Assembly: GCF_011043545.1 (NCBI RefSeq)
Contig: NZ_JAAKGP010000002.1
Location: 310,001-374,000 of the forward strand
From: Rhodobacter sp. SGA-6-6
Lineage (GTDB): Bacteria; Pseudomonadota; Alphaproteobacteria; Rhodobacterales; Rhodobacteraceae
DNA length: 64,000 bases
Reading direction: 5' to 3'
Part shown: positions 44,657 through 53,368 of the stretch, in pieces
Numbering within the stretch: the stretch's first letter is position 1
Layout of the letters: each line of letters opens with the position of its first letter
Notes under the pieces: model-generated
What the model saw: only the letters and a program-made list of their open reading frames with translations
Told to the model about the DNA's origin: nothing
Databases searched by the model: none
Program-made: the position numbers and the translations under genes

Positions 44657-45883
44657 ATGGCCGAGGACGGTGTGAACAGCTTCATGACAGGCCCCGACGA
44701 GGCGGGCCGCTTCGGCATCTTCGGCGGGCGTTTCGTCTCCGAGACGCTGATGCCGCTGATCCTCGACCTGGAAGCGCGCTACGAACACGCCAAGACCGAC
44801 CCCAGCTTCTGGGCCGAGATGGACGACCTGTGGAAGCATTACGTCGGCCGGCCGAGCCCGCTCTATTTCGCGCCGCGGCTGACCGAACATCTCGGCGGCG
44901 CCAAGGTCTACATGAAGCGCGATGAGTTGAACCACACCGGCGCGCACAAGATCAACAACGTGCTGGGGCAGATCATCCTCGCCCGCCGCATGGGCAAGAC
45001 AAGGATCATCGCCGAGACCGGGGCGGGCCAGCACGGCGTCGCCACCGCCACGGTCTGCGCCAAGTTCGGGCTGAAATGCGTGGTCTACATGGGCGCGCAT
45101 GACGTGGAGCGGCAGGCGCCAAACGTCTTCCGCATGAAGCTCTTGGGGGCCGAGGTGATCCCCGTCACCAGCGGCCGCGGCACACTGAAGGACGCGATGA
45201 ACGACGCGCTGCGCGACTGGGTGACCAATGTCCGCGACACCTTCTACTGCATCGGCACCGTCGCCGGCCCGCACCCCTACCCCGCCATGGTGCGCGACTT
45301 CCAGTCGATCATCGGCAAGGAGGTGCGCTGGCAGATGCAGGAGGCCGAGGGCCGCCTGCCCGATACGGTCGTGGCCGCCATCGGCGGCGGGTCGAACGCC
45401 ATGGGGCTGTTCTACCCCTTCCTCGACGATCCCACGGTCAACATCATCGGGGTCGAGGCCGGCGGCAAGGGCGTGGACGACCGGATGGAGCATTGCGCGT
45501 CGCTGACCGGCGGGCGGCCCGGGGTGTTGCACGGCAACCGCACCTACCTGCTGCAGGACCCGGACGGGCAGATTCTGGAAGGCTTCTCGATCTCGGCCGG
45601 GCTCGACTATCCCGGCATCGGGCCGGAGCACGCCTGGCTGCACGAGGTGGGCCGGGCGAAATACGTCTCCATCACCGATGCCGAGGCGCTGGAGGCCTTC
45701 CAGCTGTGCTGCCGGCTGGAGGGAATCATCCCGGCGCTGGAGCCCTCCCATGCGCTGGCCCATGTGACGAAGATCGCGCCGACGCTGCCGAAGGACCACC
45801 TGATCGTGATGAACATGTGCGGCCGCGGCGACAAGGACATCTTCACCGTGGCCAAGCACCTGGGCGTGACGATGAAGGTCTGA
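44657..45883 (+). CDS. trpB: tryptophan synthase beta chain
   Basis: 408 residues. PLP-binding Lys is in [23 protein letters not shown], the Gly-rich [13 protein letters not shown] and [14 protein letters not shown]-like [16 protein letters not shown] are present. It joins indole to serine. trpA is not adjacent, although trpB-trpA are often paired. A terminator follows. Confidence 0.97.
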   Translation: MAEDGVNSFMTGPDEAGRFGIFGGRFVSETLMPLILDLEARYEHAKTDPSFWAEMDDLWKHYVGRPSPLYFAPRLTEHLGGAKVYMKRDELNHTGAHKINNVLGQIILARRMGKTRIIAETGAGQHGVATATVCAKFGLKCVVYMGAHDVERQAPNVFRMKLLGAEVIPVTSGRGTLKDAMNDALRDWVTNVRDTFYCIGTVAGPHPYPAMVRDFQSIIGKEVRWQMQEAEGRLPDTVVAAIGGGSNAMGLFYPFLDDPTVNIIGVEAGGKGVDDRMEHCASLTGGRPGVLHGNRTYLLQDPDGQILEGFSISAGLDYPGIGPEHAWLHEVGRAKYVSITDAEALEAFQLCCRLEGIIPALEPSHALAHVTKIAPTLPKDHLIVMNMCGRGDKDIFTVAKHLGVTMKV

Positions 45884-45903
45884 CCCTTCCTGCAAATGAC
45901 GCC

Positions 45904-45932
45904 ACGAGGCCCCGTCCCCGGCGGGGCTTCGT
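45904..45932 (+). terminator. intrinsic terminator of trpB
   Basis: Arms ACGAGGCCCCG (45904-45914) and CGGGGCTTCGT (45922-45932) pair over 11 positions with one G-T wobble and a 7-base loop, 20 bases after the stop. Confidence 0.7.
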
Positions 45933-45945
45933 GCATTTCCAGGCC

Positions 45946-46003
45946 CATAAACCCCGGTTTATGCCCTTGTGCTCGAGGTTTATTGCATCCCGGCTAAACC
46001 TCG
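45946..46003. promoter_or_regulatory. two inverted repeats upstream of the PepSY genes
   Basis: CATAAACC/GGTTTATG (45946-45963, 2-base centre) and CGAGGTTTA/TAAACCTCG (45974-45982 and 45995-46003) share the core GGTTTA. They lie about 105-160 bases before the first PepSY start. Further down, GGGCACGGCT is repeated directly at about 46025 and 46058. These could bind the LuxR-type regulator encoded by the cassette; that is inference. Confidence 0.4.
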
Positions 46004-46106
46004 CGCCAATTTCCCTTGCCGCTTGGGCACGGCTGGTTCGTCTCCGTGCCGATGGGGCACGGCTCCCGGGCCCGAAGCAGGGCCCCGAACCGGAAAGGAA
46101 TCGAAG

Positions 46107-46535
46107 ATGAAACGGATCGTTCTTGCGGCAGCACTCAGCCTCGGCGGCAGCGCGGCGCTGGCGGCGGTGGACACCGAGGCGCTGGTCGCCGACCTGCAGC
46201 GCCAGGGCTACAGCTGGATCGAGGTGAAGCGCGGGCCGACCCAGATCGAGGTCGAGGCGGTGCGCGGCGAGGTCAAGATCGAGACCGTCTACGACGCAGC
46301 CACCGGCACGGTCCTGGACCACGACACCGACCGCGCCTCGCGCCGCGAACAGGGGCGCACCGGGGTGGACATCCGCGACACCGCGCGCGATTTCGAGGAC
46401 CGGGACGATGATCGCGACGACTGGGATGATGATCGCGATGACGACCGGGATGACCGTTATGATCGGGACGACCGCGACGATGATCGGGACCGCGATGATC
46501 GGGATGACCGTGACGACGACCGCGACGACGACTGA
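46107..46535 (+). CDS. PepSY-domain exported protein with Asp/Arg-rich tail (1)
   Basis: 142 residues. The signal peptide is cleaved near ALAAVDTE (residue 20). Residues about 21-85 form a PepSY-like alpha/beta domain (ALVADLQRQGYSWIEVKRG then TVYDAATGTVLDHD). The last 50 residues are almost only Asp, Arg and a few Tyr/Trp in a D-D-R periodic pattern. The tail is encoded by short GATGATCG/GACGACCG DNA repeats. It could bind cations or cell-wall polymers. GGAAAGGAATC precedes the ATG. First of a three-gene set. Confidence 0.8.
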   Translation: MKRIVLAAALSLGGSAALAAVDTEALVADLQRQGYSWIEVKRGPTQIEVEAVRGEVKIETVYDAATGTVLDHDTDRASRREQGRTGVDIRDTARDFEDRDDDRDDWDDDRDDDRDDRYDRDDRDDDRDRDDRDDRDDDRDDD

Positions 46536-46623
46536 TCCGCCCATCGGCGGAGCTGCGCCTTCCCCGGCCTTGCCCGGGGGGGCGCCTTTCGGCAAGGATG
46601 GCCCGGCACGGCGGAGGCAGGGG

Positions 46624-47040
46624 ATGAGGCGCAGGGTGTTTCTGGCCGCGCTGGTCGGCGGCATGGCGGCGGCGGGTATGGCCGAGGCCCGCGACCGCTC
46701 GGACGACATCGTGCGCGAGCTGAAGCGCAAGGGCTATCGCATCACCGAGGTCGGCCGCACCTTCCTCGGCCGGGTCCGCATCCTGGCCACCAAGGACGGC
46801 GGGCGGCGCGAGATCATCGTCAACCCGGTAACGGGCGAGATCCTGCGCGACCTCTGGATCGCCCGCGGCCAAGGCGATGCGGACGGCGACTGGGACGACT
46901 GGGACGGCGACGACGATGACCGGGACGATCAGGGCGACGGCGACGACCGGAATGACCGGGATGACGACCGCGACGACGACCGGGACGACGACGACCGCGG
47001 CGGCGGTTCGGACGGCGGGGGCGGCGACGATGACGACTGA
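46624..47040 (+). CDS. PepSY-domain exported protein with Asp/Arg-rich tail (2)
   Basis: 138 residues. A short hydrophobic signal with an Arg-rich start (MRRRVFLAALVGGMAAAG) is cleaved near AEARDR. The PepSY-like part has IVRELKRKGYRITEVGRTF and EIIVNPVTGEILRDLW. The 45-residue tail is Asp/Gly/Arg-rich, paralleling the upstream gene, so the two are tandem paralogues that have diverged. GGCAGGGG precedes the ATG. Confidence 0.8.
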   Translation: MRRRVFLAALVGGMAAAGMAEARDRSDDIVRELKRKGYRITEVGRTFLGRVRILATKDGGRREIIVNPVTGEILRDLWIARGQGDADGDWDDWDGDDDDRDDQGDGDDRNDRDDDRDDDRDDDDRGGGSDGGGGDDDD

Positions 47041-47064
47041 TCGCCCGGGCCGCGGGGGGCGGGC

Positions 47065-47610
47065 ATGAGACGGCCCTGGCTCCTTGCCCTCGTCTTCCTG
47101 GTGCAGCTGGCCTGCGCCCTGTTCTTCGTGTCGGACATCTTGGCCTCGGTCCTGGGCCTGCCCTTCGGGCCGATGCCCTGGGAACTGCGGGAGCTGCTGG
47201 AAGTCGGCGCCGCCGCCGGCCTGCTGATCGGCCTCGGCCTCGGCGGGCTGGCGCTGCGGCGGGCGCTGCGCGACCGGGCACGCGCCGAGGAAAGCCTGCG
47301 CCGCGCCTCGGGCGCCTTCCACGGCCTGCTGGAGGAGCGTTTCGCCGAATGGGCGCTGACCGCGGCCGAACGCGACGTGGCGCTCTTCGCCATCAAGGGC
47401 CTCAGCACCGCCGAGATCGCCGCGGTGCGCCAGACCAGCGAGGGCACGGTGAAGGCGCAGACCAATGCGATCTACCGCAAGGCCGGGGTCTCGGGGCGGC
47501 CGCAGCTTCTCAGCCTGTTCATCGACGACCTGATGCGGGACGAGGGCGCGATCCGCCCGCCGCTGGCGCTGCCCGCCCCCGCGAAGCAGCCGGCCCTATC
47601 GGCGAAATAA
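47065..47610 (+). CDS. membrane-tethered LuxR/FixJ-type transcriptional regulator
   Basis: 181 residues. Two transmembrane segments (about 5-27 and 45-65) leave a short coiled linker and a C-terminal HTH_LuxR domain (about 95-155: LTAAERDVALFAIKGLSTAE then TVKAQTNAIYRKAGVSGRPQ) in the cytoplasm. There is no receiver or ligand domain, so signalling presumably comes through the membrane, perhaps from the two exported PepSY proteins. It starts 25 bp after the second PepSY gene and is likely co-transcribed. Confidence 0.85.
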   Translation: MRRPWLLALVFLVQLACALFFVSDILASVLGLPFGPMPWELRELLEVGAAAGLLIGLGLGGLALRRALRDRARAEESLRRASGAFHGLLEERFAEWALTAAERDVALFAIKGLSTAEIAAVRQTSEGTVKAQTNAIYRKAGVSGRPQLLSLFIDDLMRDEGAIRPPLALPAPAKQPALSAK

Positions 47611-47612
47611 CC

Positions 47613-48011
47613 TCAGCGAAGTGAGGGCGGCTGGTCGCGCGGGCCGCTGTCCAGCAGCCCGTAGCGCAAGGCGGAACCGATCCGATGCGCCAGCGCCGAC
47701 CAGGCGGCGGCGGTCTCGGGCGGCAGCTGCCGCTCCAGCACCGAATCGAAGAGGCCCAGCCAGGGACCGAACATGCCGGGCCGGACATCGCCCGCCTGCA
47801 GGTGCGCGGCCATCGGATTGCCGTCGTAGACCCGCTGGAACAGGATGGCGTTCTTCCAGAACCGGGCGATCTTGGCCTCGTGCTCGGGCCAGTCGGCGAC
47901 ATGGTTGGCGAAGACCGGGCCGAGCGCGGGGTGCTGGCGGATCAGGCCGTAGAACTCGGCCACGACAGACTCGATCTGCTGTTCGGTGATGGGAAAGCGC
48001 GGCGGGATCAT
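47613..48011 (-). CDS. group III truncated haemoglobin
   Basis: 132 residues. FYGLIRQHPALGPVF, FWKNAILFQRVYDGNPMAAH and FGPWLGLFDSVLE are typical of TrHb3 globins. His70 is the likely proximal haem ligand and Trp52 lies in the conserved FW pair. The family binds O2 or NO, often in microaerobic or nitrosative stress; the role here is unknown. It is convergent with the LuxR-type gene, 2 bp apart. Confidence 0.9.
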   Translation of the reverse strand: MIPPRFPITEQQIESVVAEFYGLIRQHPALGPVFANHVADWPEHEAKIARFWKNAILFQRVYDGNPMAAHLQAGDVRPGMFGPWLGLFDSVLERQLPPETAAAWSALAHRIGSALRYGLLDSGPRDQPPSLR

Positions 48012-48095
48012 GGGGCCGTTGTCCCTCTGCCGGGGCGGAGGTGCAAGGGGATGGGGTGTCGCAGGCCATTGCGCGGACGGCCCCGGGCGGGATGA

Positions 48096-48327
48096 GGCGA
48101 GGCACTGCCTCGCCCCCGCCCGTGCGGATGGGTTCAGCGGGAGACGGTGCGGCACACAACCCGAGAGGCCAGCGCCCGACCCGGCGGGCGAGAAGCGCCC
48201 GCCGAGGGCGGGGCGGGCGCTGGCCGGGCCTTTGAGGCCCGGCCGGACAAGGGGAAGCGTGGCGCGGTGGCGAAGGCGATGGCCTTCGCCATGGCATCGG
48301 TGGATCGGTAGGGTGAACCCCGCCCTA
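48096..48327 (+). repeat. dispersed intergenic repeat family A, copy 3
   Basis: Fills the 313-bp gap between the globin and DUF2237 genes. Elements in order: GGCGAGGC/GCCTCGCC, nested GGCCAGCGCCCG stem, GGCCCGGCC hairpin, GGCGAAGGC/GGCCTTCGCC hairpin, then GGGTGAACCCCGCCCTAC. The right end overlaps the DUF2237 stop codon: the minus-strand TAG is the repeat's own GTAGGGCGGGG end. Confidence 0.85.
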
Positions 48328-48708
48328 CGGCGCGTCCACGGCGCAGGATTGCAGGATCTCCAGCGGCACCACATGCAGGGTGTTGATATGGGTCGCGGCC
48401 AGCCGGACCTGCGGCGCCGCCCCCTCCTCATGCGCCTGCAGGAAGCGGGCGGCGCAGAGGCACCAGCGGTCGCCGGGCTTCAGCCCCGGGAAGCCATATT
48501 CCGGCCGCGGCGTCGACAGGTCGTTGCCCAGGTATTTCGACAGCGCCAGGAACTCGGCCGTCATCAGGGCGCAGACGGTGTGCAGCCCGCGGTCCTGCGG
48601 GCCGGTGTTGCAGCAGCCGTCGCGGAAGAAGCCGGTCATCGGCGCGGTGGAGCAGGCCTCCAGCGGACCGCCCAGGACGTTGAGCGAGGGTTCCTTCATG
48701 GCGCTCAT
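48325..48708 (-). CDS. DUF2237 family protein
   Basis: 127 residues. NVLGGPLEACSTAPMTGFFR, DGCCNTGPQDRGLHTVCALM and PGLKPGDRWCLCAARFLQA are diagnostic of DUF2237, a cysteine-rich soluble family of unknown function. ATG 48708 overlaps the upstream gene's TGA by four bases (ATGA), deciding the start over ATG 48699. Five or more conserved Cys suggest metal binding or redox activity. Confidence 0.85.
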   Translation of the reverse strand: MSAMKEPSLNVLGGPLEACSTAPMTGFFRDGCCNTGPQDRGLHTVCALMTAEFLALSKYLGNDLSTPRPEYGFPGLKPGDRWCLCAARFLQAHEEGAAPQVRLAATHINTLHVVPLEILQSCAVDAP

Positions 48709-49565
48709 TCTGCCGCGGAAGGCAGGTCGAGTCCATTGCCCGCCGGCAGCTGCCCGCCGCATTGGACGGAATGGCCGACCACGGCGGGCAGGCCGTAGTC
48801 GTCGCTCGGCTCTCCGGCGGTGACGACCGACAATCCGCCCGCCGGCCCCCGGTAGACATAGGAGCAGAAGCCGAAGCCGGTGCCGGCGCAGTCCTCCACC
48901 TCGGTCACCCCGGCGGCGGCGATCGCCTGCGCCAGGCCGGAGACGGCGGCGGGTTGCGGCACCGGCTGCCAGCCATACTCCGCCAGCAGGCCACGGGCCA
49001 TGTCGATGGGCAGGCCGTGGAGATAGGGCACGGTCGCGCTGCCGCAGACCGGCTCCTCCGGCGCGGGAGGGGTGACGGCCACATCCGTGCCGATCAGCCG
49101 CAGGTCGGCGACCGGGCCGGGCAGGACCGAGCCGTCGAAGATCCGCAGGCCGGAGGGGCCGAAGGCGGTGGCATGGCCGATCAGCTGGTCCTCCGGGTCG
49201 GCGGAATAGACCAGCCCGACCAGTTGCGCGCCGGAGAACAGGCCGATGTTGCCCTCGGTCAGGTCGCAGGTGCCCGAGGTGGAAGGGAGCCAGCCGCCGA
49301 CGAAGCTGACCGCGGTCCAGGGGCCGAGGGGGACCTCGCCCGTCACCTCCCAGCCCTTGTCGCGGACGGCGCGGCCCGCGGCGTTTTGCGGGTCGGCGAA
49401 GAGATGGCTGCAATACTGGCGCTCCTCCTTCGTGCCCGGGGCGGCGGGCAGGTCCGTCAGCGGCAGCACCGCGAGCCCCGGCACCTGCGAGGCAAGGCGC
49501 GGCCCTTCTGCCCCGGCCGCCCCCGCGGCCAGCGCCAGAACCGCGGCGATGGTGATCCGTTCCAT
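48705..49565 (-). CDS. secreted protein of unknown function with PASTA-like segment
   Basis: 286 residues. The signal peptide is cleaved near AGAEGP (residue 20); AAGGAGG lies before ATG 49565. Six or so Cys are spread through the mature protein, probably as disulphides. Residues about 190-215 (VPYLHGLPIDMARGLLAEYG) resemble a PASTA unit, which binds peptidoglycan or beta-lactams. No family was recognised for the rest. It is translationally coupled to the DUF2237 gene. Confidence 0.75.
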   Translation of the reverse strand: MERITIAAVLALAAGAAGAEGPRLASQVPGLAVLPLTDLPAAPGTKEERQYCSHLFADPQNAAGRAVRDKGWEVTGEVPLGPWTAVSFVGGWLPSTSGTCDLTEGNIGLFSGAQLVGLVYSADPEDQLIGHATAFGPSGLRIFDGSVLPGPVADLRLIGTDVAVTPPAPEEPVCGSATVPYLHGLPIDMARGLLAEYGWQPVPQPAAVSGLAQAIAAAGVTEVEDCAGTGFGFCSYVYRGPAGGLSVVTAGEPSDDYGLPAVVGHSVQCGGQLPAGNGLDLPSAAE

Positions 49566-49793
49566 GGCAAATCCTCCTTGCACCGAAGGGAGACCCATCC
49601 CCGCCGCGCTGTCCAGTGGGGAAAGCCGCTGCCGCCGGCCGCTCTGGACCGCGCCGGGCGCAGCGCCTATAAGGCGCGCCATGCGATGCGGCCGGTTCCC
49701 CTTGCGAATTACCGGCCCGGCGGCCTGATCCGGCCGCCGGGGCAAATTCCGTCCGACTCTCCGACCGAACATCCTCCGCAAGGAATTTCCCGA

Positions 49794-52715
49794 ATGTGCG
49801 CCGACACGCCCGAGACCTCTGCCCCCGACTACCGCGACACCGTCTTCCTGCCCGAAACCGAGTTTCCCATGCGCGCCGGCCTGCCGCAGCGCGAGCCCGA
49901 CTGGCTGGCCCGGTGGGAACGGATCGGCATCTACGACCGGCTGCGCGAGAAGCAGGGCCGCCCCTCCTTCGTGCTGCATGACGGGCCTCCCTACGCCAAC
50001 GGCCACCTGCACATCGGCCATGCGCTGAACAAGGTGCTGAAGGACATGGTGGTCCGCAGCCAGCAGATGATGGGCAAGGACAGCCGCTACGTCCCCGGCT
50101 GGGACTGCCACGGCCTGCCGATCGAATGGAAGATCGAGGAGCAATACCGCGCCAAGGGCCTGAACAAGGACGAGGTGGACGTGGTGGCCTTCCGCCAGGA
50201 ATGCCGCAAGTTCGCCGAGGGCTGGATCGGCATCCAGCGCGAGGAGTTCAAGCGGCTGGGGGTGACCGGCGCCTGGGACCGGCCCTACCTGACCATGGAC
50301 TACCACGCCGAGGCGGTGATCGCGGCCGAGTTCATGAAGCTCTTGATGAACGGCACGCTCTATCAGGGGTCCAAGCCGGTGATGTGGTCGCCGGTCGAGA
50401 AGACCGCCCTGGCCGAGGCGGAGGTGGAATATCACGACCACACCTCGCATACGATCTGGGTGGGCTTCCCGGTGGTCTCGGCCGCGGCGGACAGCGGGCT
50501 GCACGGCGCGCGGGTGGTGATCTGGACCACCACCCCCTGGACCATCCCGCAGAACCGGGCGGTGGCCTACAACCCGGACATCGCCTACGGGCTTTACGAG
50601 GTGACCGGGGCGCCCGAGGGATCGAACGCGGTTCCGGGCGGGCTGTATCTGATGGCCGACAAGCTGGCCGAAAGCGTCTTCACCGCGGCGAAGCTGGCCG
50701 AGGGGATGTATCGGCGGGTCCGCGGCGTCTCCGCCGAGGAACTGCGCGGGCTGGTTCTGGCGCATCCCTTCCGCGGCATCGAAGGGGCCAATGGCGAGTG
50801 GGACTACGATGTCCCTATGCTCCCCGGCGATCACGTCACCGAGGATGCGGGCACCGGCTTCGTCCATACCGCGCCCAGCCATGGCGAGGACGACTATGCC
50901 TTGGGCCAGAAGTTCGGCCTGCCGATGACCTGGAACGTCGAGCCCGACGGCTCCTACCGCGCCGACCTGCCGGTGTTCGGCGGGCAGGCGATCCTGACGC
51001 CCGAGGGTAAGGAAGGCCCGGCCAACGTCAGCGTGATCAAGCAGTTGGCCTGGGCGGGCGCGCTGCTGGCGAAGGGCAAGTTGAAGCATTCCTACCCGCA
51101 TTCCTGGCGGTCGAAGGCGCCCTTGATCTTCCGCAACACTCCGCAATGGTTCGCCGCCATCGACCGCCGGATCGAGGACGGCCAGTCCAACTACGGCAAC
51201 ACCATCCGCGAACGCGCGCTGACCTCGATCCGCGATCTGGTCACCTTCACGCCCGAGACCGGCAAGAACCGGCTGCATTCGATGATCGAGGCGCGGCCGG
51301 ACTGGGTGCTGAGCCGCCAGCGCGCCTGGGGCGTGCCGCTGACCTGCTTCGTGAAGAGGGGGGCGAAGCCGACCGACCCGGACTTCCTGCTGCGCGACCC
51401 GGAAGTGAACGCCCGCATCGTGGCCGCCTTCGAGGCCGAGGGCGCCGATGTCTGGTATGTGCAAGGATTCAAGGAGAAGATGCTGCAAGGCATCGTTGAT
51501 CCGTCCGATTACGACCAGGTGATGGATGTGCTGGACGTCTGGTTCGACTCCGGCTCCACCCATGCCTTCGTGCTGCGCGACCGGCCGGACGGCACCGAGG
51601 ACGGCATCGCCAATCTTTACCTGGAAGGCACCGACCAGCACCGCGGCTGGTTCCACTCCTCGCTCCTGCAAGCCTGCGGCACCAAGGGCCGGGCGCCCTA
51701 CAAGGGCGTGCTGACCCATGGCTTCACGCTGGACGAGAAGGGCATGAAGATGTCCAAATCGCTCGGCAATACCGTCGCCCCGCAGGAGGTGATCGGCGAA
51801 TACGGCGCCGACATCCTGCGGCTCTGGGTGGCGCTGTCCGACTACACGGTGGACCTGCGGATCGGGAAGGAAATCCTGAAGGGGGTGGCCGACAGCTACC
51901 GCCGGCTGCGCAACACGCTGCGCTTCCTGCTGGGCAACCTCGCCGGCTTCACCGAGGCCGAGAAGGTCGCGCCGGAGGAGATGCCGGAGCTGGAGCAATG
52001 GGTGCTGCACCGGCTGGCGGAACTGGATGAAGAGGTGCGGGCGGGCTATGCCGCCTACGACTTCCAGGGCGTGTTCCAGAAGCTGTTCGCCTTCTGCACC
52101 ACCGACCTGTCGGCGGTCTATTTCGACATCCGCAAGGACGCGCTCTACTGCGACGCGCCGACGTCGCTGCGCCGCCGGGCCTGCCGCACCGTGCTGGACC
52201 TGCTGTTCCAGCGCCTGACGGTCTGGACCGCGCCGATTCTGGTCTTCACCATGGAGGAGGTCTGGCTGTGCCGGCACCCGGGCGAGGGCTCGTCCGTCCA
52301 CCTGCAGGACTTCCCCGACACCCCGGCCAGCTGGCGCAACGACGCGCTGGCGGCAAAATGGGAAGGCATCCGCGCCGCCCGCCGGGTGGTCACCGGCGCG
52401 CTGGAGGTGCAGCGCACCGCCAAGGTGATCGGCGCCAGCCTGGAGGCGGCGCCGGTGGTGCATGTGGCGGATACCGCGATCCTTGCGGCGCTGAAATCGG
52501 TGGATTTCGCCAACCTCTGTATCACCAGCGGCATCCAGCTGACCGCCGACCCCGAGCCCGCCGAAGCCTTCCGCCTGCCGGAAGTGCCGGGCATCGGCGT
52601 GGTTTTCGAGCCGGCGCCGGGCGAGAAATGCCAGCGCTGCTGGCAGATCCTGCCGGATGTCGGTAGCCACAGGCACCCCGGCACCTGCAAGCGCTGCAAC
52701 GAAGCGCTCGGCTGA
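49794..52715 (+). CDS. ileS: isoleucyl-tRNA synthetase
   Basis: 973 residues. Class I motifs HIGH (in GHLHIGHALN) and KMSKS (in GMKMSKSLGN) are present. The CP1 editing domain contains WTTTPWTIPQNRA. The anticodon domain is followed by a zinc finger CQRCW...CKRCNEAL, typical of the bacterial type 1 enzyme. It charges tRNA-Ile and edits valine. GCAAGGAATTTCC precedes the ATG. Other in-frame codons upstream are not conserved. Confidence 0.97.
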   Translation: MCADTPETSAPDYRDTVFLPETEFPMRAGLPQREPDWLARWERIGIYDRLREKQGRPSFVLHDGPPYANGHLHIGHALNKVLKDMVVRSQQMMGKDSRYVPGWDCHGLPIEWKIEEQYRAKGLNKDEVDVVAFRQECRKFAEGWIGIQREEFKRLGVTGAWDRPYLTMDYHAEAVIAAEFMKLLMNGTLYQGSKPVMWSPVEKTALAEAEVEYHDHTSHTIWVGFPVVSAAADSGLHGARVVIWTTTPWTIPQNRAVAYNPDIAYGLYEVTGAPEGSNAVPGGLYLMADKLAESVFTAAKLAEGMYRRVRGVSAEELRGLVLAHPFRGIEGANGEWDYDVPMLPGDHVTEDAGTGFVHTAPSHGEDDYALGQKFGLPMTWNVEPDGSYRADLPVFGGQAILTPEGKEGPANVSVIKQLAWAGALLAKGKLKHSYPHSWRSKAPLIFRNTPQWFAAIDRRIEDGQSNYGNTIRERALTSIRDLVTFTPETGKNRLHSMIEARPDWVLSRQRAWGVPLTCFVKRGAKPTDPDFLLRDPEVNARIVAAFEAEGADVWYVQGFKEKMLQGIVDPSDYDQVMDVLDVWFDSGSTHAFVLRDRPDGTEDGIANLYLEGTDQHRGWFHSSLLQACGTKGRAPYKGVLTHGFTLDEKGMKMSKSLGNTVAPQEVIGEYGADILRLWVALSDYTVDLRIGKEILKGVADSYRRLRNTLRFLLGNLAGFTEAEKVAPEEMPELEQWVLHRLAELDEEVRAGYAAYDFQGVFQKLFAFCTTDLSAVYFDIRKDALYCDAPTSLRRRACRTVLDLLFQRLTVWTAPILVFTMEEVWLCRHPGEGSSVHLQDFPDTPASWRNDALAAKWEGIRAARRVVTGALEVQRTAKVIGASLEAAPVVHVADTAILAALKSVDFANLCITSGIQLTADPEPAEAFRLPEVPGIGVVFEPAPGEKCQRCWQILPDVGSHRHPGTCKRCNEALG

Positions 52716-52757
52716 CGCGGATCGCGTTCGGCACACGGCTCCGGCCGGGCGGGAGAA

Positions 52758-52959
52758 GGCGAGGCACTGCCTCGCCCCCGCCCGTGCGAGACGGTTGCAC
52801 CCGGAAACGGCAGCGGTTCCAAACCCCGGGAGGCCAGCGCCCGACCCGGCGGGCGAGAAGCGCCCGCCGAGGGCGGGGCGGGCGCTGGCCGGGCCTTTGG
52901 GGCCCGGCCGGTCTGGTTGAGATGGTGCATGGTGGCGAAGGCGATGGCCTTCGCCATGG
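52758..52959 (+). repeat. dispersed intergenic repeat family A, copy 4
   Basis: In the 350-bp gap after ileS. Same order: GGCGAGGC/GCCTCGCC (52758-52776), nested GGCCAGCGCCCG stem, GGCCGGGCC/GGCCCGGCC, then GGCGAAGGC/GGCCTTCGCC. It lacks the GGCGGGGTTCACCCCGCC end palindrome. The rest of the gap holds the DUF1127 terminator. Confidence 0.85.
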
Positions 52960-53011
52960 AACCCGGACACCACAACGCAAATCCCCGCCGGAGCGGGCGG
53001 GGAAAACTGTG

Positions 53012-53056
53012 CGGGAAAGAAAGGCGCGGGGGGATGCGGGCGCATCGCCCCCGCGC
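53012..53056 (-). terminator. intrinsic terminator of the DUF1127 gene
   Basis: On the minus strand GCGCGGGGG and CCCCCGCGC (53048-53056 with 53024-53032) enclose a second small stem (GATGCG/CGCATC), and the stem is followed by CTTTCTTTCCC. It begins 10 bases after the stop codon. Confidence 0.8.
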
Positions 53057-53065
53057 AAGCCTCCG

Positions 53066-53266
53066 TCAGACCGCGACAGGGAGTGCCTTGCCCAACGGGT
53101 ATGCATTGGCGCGGGCCACCCGGTCGAGGGCGGAGATGCCCATATGCATCTCCATCAGCTCCGCGCGCGACAGGCCGATGTCGTCCAGCAGCCGGTCATC
53201 GACCCGCGCCAGCAGGAACGCGGTCGAGCGGCGCAGCTGCAGCAGGGTGACAAGACGGGTGAACAT
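53066..53266 (-). CDS. DUF1127 small protein
   Basis: 66 residues. LARVDDRLLDDIGLSRAELMEM is the DUF1127 core. AGGAGG precedes the ATG. Small DUF1127 proteins are stress-induced and RNA-related in Rhodobacter (CcaF1), and LysR-controlled in Brucella and Agrobacterium. The CCUCCUCCC motif that marks CcaF1-associated sRNAs was not seen in the bases downstream. It is divergent from a LysR gene. Confidence 0.9.
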   Translation of the reverse strand: MFTRLVTLLQLRRSTAFLLARVDDRLLDDIGLSRAELMEMHMGISALDRVARANAYPLGKALPVAV

Positions 53267-53308
53267 GGTGGCCTCCTATTGATCTGCCCGCCAGATATGG
53301 GCCCGGCT

Positions 53309-53337
53309 TTGACATTTCACAAACGAATAGGTTTAAT
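53309..53337 (+). promoter_or_regulatory. sigma-70-type promoter of the lysR gene
   Basis: TTGACA (53309-53314), 17-bp spacer, TTTAAT (53332-53337). The best promoter match in the window. Overlapping it, TTCAC (53315 region) and GTGA (about 53340) form an interrupted inverted repeat that could be the LysR binding site controlling the divergent DUF1127 gene. Confidence 0.7.
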
Positions 53338-53368
53338 AGGTGACATGAACTTGACTCATGGGTAGCCG

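Noticed and set aside
46390-46535. Repeat-rich stretch that might be a CRISPR array
   Set aside because: Units are 8-15 bp, in frame and translated as Asp/Arg repeats, with no spacers.
48705-53045. Minus-strand frame of over 1400 codons spanning ileS
   Set aside because: Only the first 286 codons at its left end (48705-49565) are real; the rest is the antisense of ileS plus repeat A.
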